Shown: positions 58,799 to 64,000 of the stretch, piece by piece | Position numbering within the stretch: position 1 is the stretch's first letter | Layout of the letters: each line of letters starts with the position of its first letter | The notes under the pieces: generated by a model | Database searches by the model: none | Told to the model about the DNA's origin: nothing | The model's input: the letters and a program-made list of their open reading frames with translations, nothing else | Program-made: the position numbers and the translations under genes | Source: Plantago major | Taxonomy: Eukaryota; Streptophyta; Magnoliopsida; Lamiales; Plantaginaceae | Assembly: GCA_026545765.1 (NCBI GenBank) | Contig: CM048840.1 | Span: 87,634,877 to 87,698,876 of the forward strand | Length of the DNA stretch: 64,000 nucleotides | Direction of reading: 5' to 3'

Positions 58799-59962
58799 AG
58801 AGAAGATATTGACAGAATTGAACCTGTCGAGCAGAGAACTCAGGCAGATAAGACCGATAACACTTTTCCCGTGGCTGGTCGGAATGGAATAGGGGCAACT
58901 TCGCCTCAGCTTTGGACGGATATAATTAGGGGAAATCGGGAACATTCCCGGGGCATTGCTATCGAATTTTCAGCCCCTATGATTGTGAATGGGGAGATTG
59001 AGGTTGAAATTGATAAGGATGATGTCGAATCCGAGATTGAATTTTGGCAGACATCGCTAATTATGTATGTGCTAGGAGGAGACTTGACAATGAATGCGGT
59101 AAAACAATACATGATCAAATTCTGGAATTTCGTTGCCTTGCCGGAGATGTTCTATAATGAGGAGGGATACTTTATACTCATATTCAGGACAATGGAAGAT
59201 AGGAATGTTGTGCTGAACAAGGGCCCTTACATGATTTATAATATGACGATATTCTTGAGGGAATGGGTAATTGGTTTTTCTTTGAAAGATGACATGATGC
59301 GTGTTGTACCGATATGGGTTAAACTACCTCAGCTGCCACTGCATCTCTGGGGCTCCAAAAGCCTGGGTAAAATTGGGAGTGCTCTGGGAAAGCCGATGTT
59401 CACAGACGAGTGTACTGCACGGAAGTTGCGTGTTTCTTACGCTAGAATCTTGGTTGAGGTTGATATCACAAAGCCGCTCAGAGATTTCGTCACGATTAAG
59501 GATTTGAAGGAGAAGGTGATCAAACAACCAGTTGAGTATGAGTGGAAGCCGTTGTTCTGTGAGAAGTGTCAAAAGATTGGGCATGTTTGCAACCCTCCGG
59601 CTCGAAGAAATACACCTAGACCACAGCCACGACAGATCAAGCAGTGGCGTGTGCAAGCTGATCGGCGTCCACAGATGGTTGAGGATCGAGTAGTGCTGCA
59701 TAGATTTGAGGTGGGGATTAGCTCTGGAACTAGTCAGCATACGGAGGTAGGGGCGGGCAACCGCATAAGGCAACCCCAGGCGACACAGAAACAAATTGAC
59801 TGGATCACTATCGAGGGGTCACCAAGAACCAGAAATAAGGGGAAGGAACCTATGGTGGATCCCCCGGATCGCTCCTCAGGAGAAAGCATTTGGTGCCAGA
59901 ACGGGTTTGAGTCATTGAGGATTTCGGATGATCCTCTCTCAGCTCATGATCCGGGTCCATGA
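58799..59962 (+). pseudogene. LINE ORF1: DUF4283 and zinc-knuckle protein
   Basis: The frame is open from 58799 (after a TAA) to the stop at 59960-59962, but has no in-frame ATG near the front; the methionine-like position at 58871 is a GTG. The DUF4283 part includes LTMNAVKQYMIKFWNF, EGYFILIF, VVLNKGPYMI and PIWVKLPQLPLHLW. The zinc knuckle is CEKCQKIGHVC. A basic, Arg/Gln/Pro-rich tail follows. The family is thought to bind element RNA. It overlaps ORF2 by the 4-bp ATGA. Confidence 0.85.
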
Positions 59963-62900
59963 TTATTTCATGGAACGTGATGGGGTGCAATAATATAGCC
60001 AAACTTCATGAGATAAACTCCCGTCTCAATGGATTAAATTTTGCATTGGCTGTATTAGTGGAGACACGAGTGAAAGAAGGGAAAAGTAAGTATATCAGGA
60101 GTAAGTTGGGAACTAAATGGTGCTATCTAGATAATTATGTTTACCACCCGAATGGCCAAATCTGGTTATTGTGGGATCCGAAGCAAGTTGATGTCAAGTT
60201 AGTCACGGGCAGTCCTCAATTTCTACATTGTGGTGTATACGACATGAGTGGGGTCCTTATCACGTGGATTACGGCTGTGTATGCTCTCAATCTACTAGAA
60301 GATCGTAAGCTGCTGTGGAGGAATATCGAGGGACTTAGCCAACAAGTTCAAGGACGGTGGATTTTAATGGGGGATTTCAATAATGTCGTAACTTCACAGG
60401 ATAGGATTGGAGGATCTTTGGTACAACCTTCAAAATATGTTGATCTAGTAAACATGATGGATACAGTGGGGCTAAATGAGGTTGATAGCATTGGAGACCA
60501 CTTTACTTGGCATAATAAACATATTTTGGACCCTATCTACTCGCGAATTGATCGAGTACTCGGTAACTTGTGATGGTTTCAGGATTTTAGTCATGTGCCG
60601 GTGGAATTCATGACTCCGAATATATCTGATCATGCAATGTTAGTATTGAGGTTGTGGGACACGCCACCAAAGATTAGGAGGCAGTTTCGGTTTATTAACA
60701 GTGTGGTAGACACCCCGGGCTTCATGGAACAGATTCGGCTGAATTGGGATAAACCTACGAGGGGTAGATCGATGGTGACGGTTTGGGATAAGCTGAAGAG
60801 GATTCAGCCACTGATCCGTAACATGCAACAGCGATTCTCGGGCATAAAGCAGAAAGTGGAGGCTGCCCGACTCAATCTGGAAGATGCACAGCAAGCCCTT
60901 ATACTTGACAGGATGAACTTAGCACGGATTGAGCGGGTGAAGGTTTGTACGGCTGAATTACTGCAATGGAATGAGATGGAAGAAAAATTACTCCAACAGA
61001 AGTCCAAAATAGATTGGATCCGAGTTGGAGATGGTAATAATGCGTACTTTCACGCTTCCTTGCAAGCCAAGAATCGGAATATGGGCATCACCAAACTACA
61101 AACACGAGATGGAGTATTTATTACATCACATCATGAGATAGAGCAGGAAGTGATCAACTTCTATACCCAACTCGTAGAGACATCGGCGAATCGACTCCAA
61201 GGCCTTGACCTCCCAGCCTTGCGTGATGGTGCACAGTTGAGTCACGTGGATGGTACCTCCTTAATTGCACCAGTTAGCACAAAAGAAATTACAGATGCTT
61301 TAAAGGACATAGGTGACTTGAAGGCCCCAGGGATAGATGGTTTTAATGCTACATTCTTCAAATCAGCTTGGCCTGTGGTGGGAGCGGATGTTATAGCTGC
61401 AGTACAAGAGTTCTTCACCCATGACCAAATGTATATGGCGGTAAATTGCAGTATTGTCACTCTGATTCCAAAGACCTCTGATGCGACCATGGTAAAAGAC
61501 TTTAGGCCAATTTCATGTTGTACTACACTTTATAAGATTATTTCTAAGATACTTACTCACCGACTGAGTAATATAGTGGGTAAAGTGGTAAATGAGAGCC
61601 AAGCGGCGTTTATACCTGGGCAACAAATACATAACCACATTCTTCTGGCATATGAACTTCTTCAGGGTTATGGTAGAAAAGGTGGAACCCCAAGATGTAT
61701 GTTACAGATGGACCTACAGAAGGCGTATGAAACAGACGAATGGGCGGCTTTGGAGGGTATCTTGCAAGAGATGAATTTTCCTCTTCGATTTATCCGGTGG
61801 ATTATGACCTGCGTGACCACTGTTCTTATAGATATATGGTTAATGGAAAACCCACAAAGCTACTCAGAGCACGAAGAGGACTCAGGCAAGGGGACCCACT
61901 CTCTCCTTTGTTGTTTGTTTTAGTCATGGAGTATATGCACAGGATTATGCAGGGCTTAAAACATGTTCTAGACTTCAACTTCCATGCCAAGTGTGAGAAG
62001 TTAAATATTGTTAATCTTAGCTTTGCAGATGATCTGTTGTTGTTCTCCAGGGGTGATGTACGATCGGTGGAGCTGTTATTTTACGCCTTCAATTGCTTCT
62101 CCAAGTCTATAACCCGGAAAAGTGTCAGATATTTTTTGGGGCTGTTCCACACGACATTTAGGAAGAGATACGGCAGGTCACGGAATTCGGTGTGGGTAGG
62201 CTTCCGTTTCGCTATTTAGGGGTGCCTCTTACAAGTAAGAAGCTCACTATTGTTCAATGCCAACCCTTGATTGATAAGCTTGTGGCGAGGATACGACATT
62301 GGAGTGCTAAGTTATTGAGCTATGGCGGCCGTTTGCAACTGATAAAGAGTGTACTCTTTGCTGTTACGAATTATTGGCTCCAATGCTTCCCATTGCCGAA
62401 AGGAATTTTACACACCATTGAGTCCGTCTGCAGAACTTTCCTCTGGTCAAACAGCGAAACAATCACTAGGAAATCCCCGGTGGCTTGGAAAAAGGTATGC
62501 CTTCCTAGAAAACAAGGTGGGCTGCAGGTTATTGACTTGATAGTGTGGAGCAAAGCATGCTTACTGAAATTACTGTGGAATCTGTGTGGTAAACAGGATA
62601 GCCTATGGGTAAAATGGATTCATGTGTACTATATGCCTCGAGACCAAATCCTAACACATCCAATACCTCTGACTAGCTCCTGGATTATGAAAGGCATCCT
62701 GAAGTGCAGATCGTTGATTCATAACAATAGAGCCTGGACGAATATGCAAATCCTACCAAAATACAAGACCAGCATCATGTATACAACGTTGCAAGGCGAT
62801 CTGCCGGAGGTGTTTTGGAACACTTTATTGCAGGGAACACTCGCACGACCGAGGGCACGAATGATTACTTGGTTAGCATGTTATGGCTGGCTGGCCACGA

Positions 62901-63298
62901 GAGACAGACTATGCCGTTTCGGACTCATCACGAATAACGGCTGCTGCTTCTGCTCGAATGTTGAGACACAGGAGCACCTGCTCTTTGATTGTACTACCAC
63001 ACAGACAATTTGGAAAGAGGTTTTGCGATGGCTGAAGATCCAGCATCACCCGAGTGGTTGGTCGACTGAACTATTGTGGATTGTCCAAGTTAGCAAGGGT
63101 AAAAACTGGAAGTGTCAGATACTCAAGGTAGCGTTTCTGGAAACAGTCTACGAGGTGTGGAAACATAGGAACAATGTTTGTTTCAATAATGTTGATAGGA
63201 GCTTATCTATTGCACAACAGATTATTGATGTAGTGATTTATAGAGCATGGTTGGTACCTAGATTACGTCCCCATGTTGGGCGACTAGTGCTGAGTTAG
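59959..63298 (+). pseudogene. LINE ORF2: endonuclease, reverse transcriptase, zf-RVT
   Basis: The endonuclease spans 59959-60570, with IISWNVMGCNN, VLVETRV, MGDFNNV and GDHFTWHN. A TGA at 60571-60573 (TGG in relatives would give W) interrupts the frame, which then continues to about 61830. RT motifs are KAPGIDGFNATFFK, DFRPISCCTTLYKIISKIL, ESQAAFIPGQ and MLQMDLQKAYE. After a frameshift near 61805-61840 come GDPLSPLLF and FADDLLLF. A second shift with some loss lies near 62100-62130, before PFRYLGVPL. The zf-RVT domain is at about 62840-63020 (RPRARMITWLACYGWLATRDRL, C-x2-C...H). The product copied element RNA into DNA at nicked sites; this copy cannot. Confidence 0.9.
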
Positions 63299-63405
63299 GA
63301 TTGTTAGTTACTCATAACTTCTACAGGTTGGATCGCTTCGCCTTTTGCTTTGTACTGTTTTTGGAGTTTGATAATATATTCTCGTTCCAAAAAAAGAAAA
63401 AGAAA

Positions 63406-64000
63406 AATAGTACTAGTCAGGCTCAGATCTCTACCAATATGTGTGGAGCTTAACTGCACAAATGGTGAATCCGCTATGGGGGGAGCTAAGAACTCCGATC
63501 TACAGCTACATGGCTCCAGAACTGAGCTCTGCCTTAGGTTAGACTATCTTTAGTAGCGTTCTAACTAGCAGAGTTGAAACCTAATATCTTTAGAAGCTAC
63601 CAGATCGGTCTGGTACCCACTGTAGAGATCAATCTACCTAAATATCCCAACCTATCGATTTGGGACCTATAAGAGTGGTAAAATTGTTATTGATACCGAA
63701 CAAGGTTTTTTTTCTTCCATTTTTATAGGCAATCATGTCTTCAAAAGTATCACATTAGTGAGGGACCTTATGTTATTAAGTATACATACACATAATAACT
63801 AGAATTATAACAAGCTACTCGTGTTATTGTATTGCTGCCTAAAAAGTCGAAAATATGTGTAGTGTATTACTTAAGGGCCAAACTACGGTCCAATTTATAA
63901 TATAATAAATATAATATAATCCAATAAATTAGATTGAGAAGCTGTGAAATATAAGATTTATTGTTGAATTAAATTATTTTCCATTGTTTTTTTATAGAAT
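63406..64000. other. Right-hand flank with nothing recognised
   Basis: AT-rich sequence after the LINE tail. No coding region or repeat boundary that I can support. Confidence 0.4.

Larger units (their letters stand above)
58799..63405 (+). mobile_element. LINE (L1-type), nearly full length, inactive
   Basis: ORF1 (DUF4283 plus zinc knuckle), ORF2 (endonuclease, reverse transcriptase, zf-RVT) and a short A-rich tail (CGTTCC then A-runs to 63405) lie in the canonical order. No ATG opens ORF1, so the 5' end is probably slightly truncated. ORF2 has at least one stop and two frame changes. No target duplication was found by eye. Its 3' end matches the truncated LINE at 41068-42315, so both likely belong to one family. 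Confidence 0.92.

Noticed and set aside
58871-58873. GTG as the start codon of LINE ORF1
   Set aside because: The frame is open further upstream to 58799 and GTG is an unlikely plant start; a lost or truncated 5' end explains it better.

Overview
This is an AT-rich plant nuclear window, almost certainly from a eudicot. Evidence: an intronless PPR-DYW editing-factor gene, a GPI-type phytocyanin gene, a five-exon gene with GT-AG introns, a nuclear tRNA-Ala gene, and a dense mix of plant transposon families. I did not try to fix the species. Host genes take up little of the window; most of the rest is nested mobile DNA.

Layout, left to right. 1-1100: an old reverse-strand LINE piece cut by a hAT MITE. 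1140-1640: a minisatellite running into a tRNA-Ala(AGC) gene. 2458-5601: a 1047-aa PPR-DYW protein resembling Arabidopsis At5g09950 (MEF7). 7904-14731: a reverse-strand five-exon gene for a 514-aa protein of unknown function, with its promoter near 15030. 15190-15515: two PIF/Harbinger MITEs side by side. 16539-17389: a hAT element with a perfect 8-bp target duplication. 17920-18446: a Helitron copy carrying a CACTA end. 18519-18738: a Stowaway MITE. 19349-21246: a small TRIM element of Cassandra type (5S rRNA-like LTRs) with a CACTA transposon inside it. 22132-26972: a Helitron 3' end, a solo Cassandra-type LTR, another TRIM LTR, and long microsatellites. 27000-29700: further Helitron 5' ends, a MITE family and a tRNA-derived SINE with target duplications. 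29812-36120: an Athila-like Ty3/gypsy element with two LTRs, the right one carrying a hAT insertion. 37378-39324: a long-TIR Mutator-like element with a GRF zinc-finger gene fragment. 39511-39760: a piece of a Helitron helicase. 39830-42596 and 55440-56100: parts of a very degenerate tandem array of about 60-bp units, interrupted by a Stowaway MITE, a 5'-truncated LINE and, further right, a large Ty1/copia Sirevirus-like element (43798-55399) with a long extra coding region after pol. 57765-58461: a two-exon phytocyanin gene. 58799-63405: a nearly full-length but broken LINE just downstream of it.

The host genes do not form a pathway: one protein is probably a mitochondrial RNA editing factor, one is a cell-surface copper protein, one is unknown, and one is a tRNA. 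The main interest is structural: a minisatellite that seems built from a tRNA gene's 3' end, several layers of nested insertion, gene fragments inside DNA transposons, and an old array that records the insertion history. All identifications come from reading the sequence and translations by eye; no database search was run.
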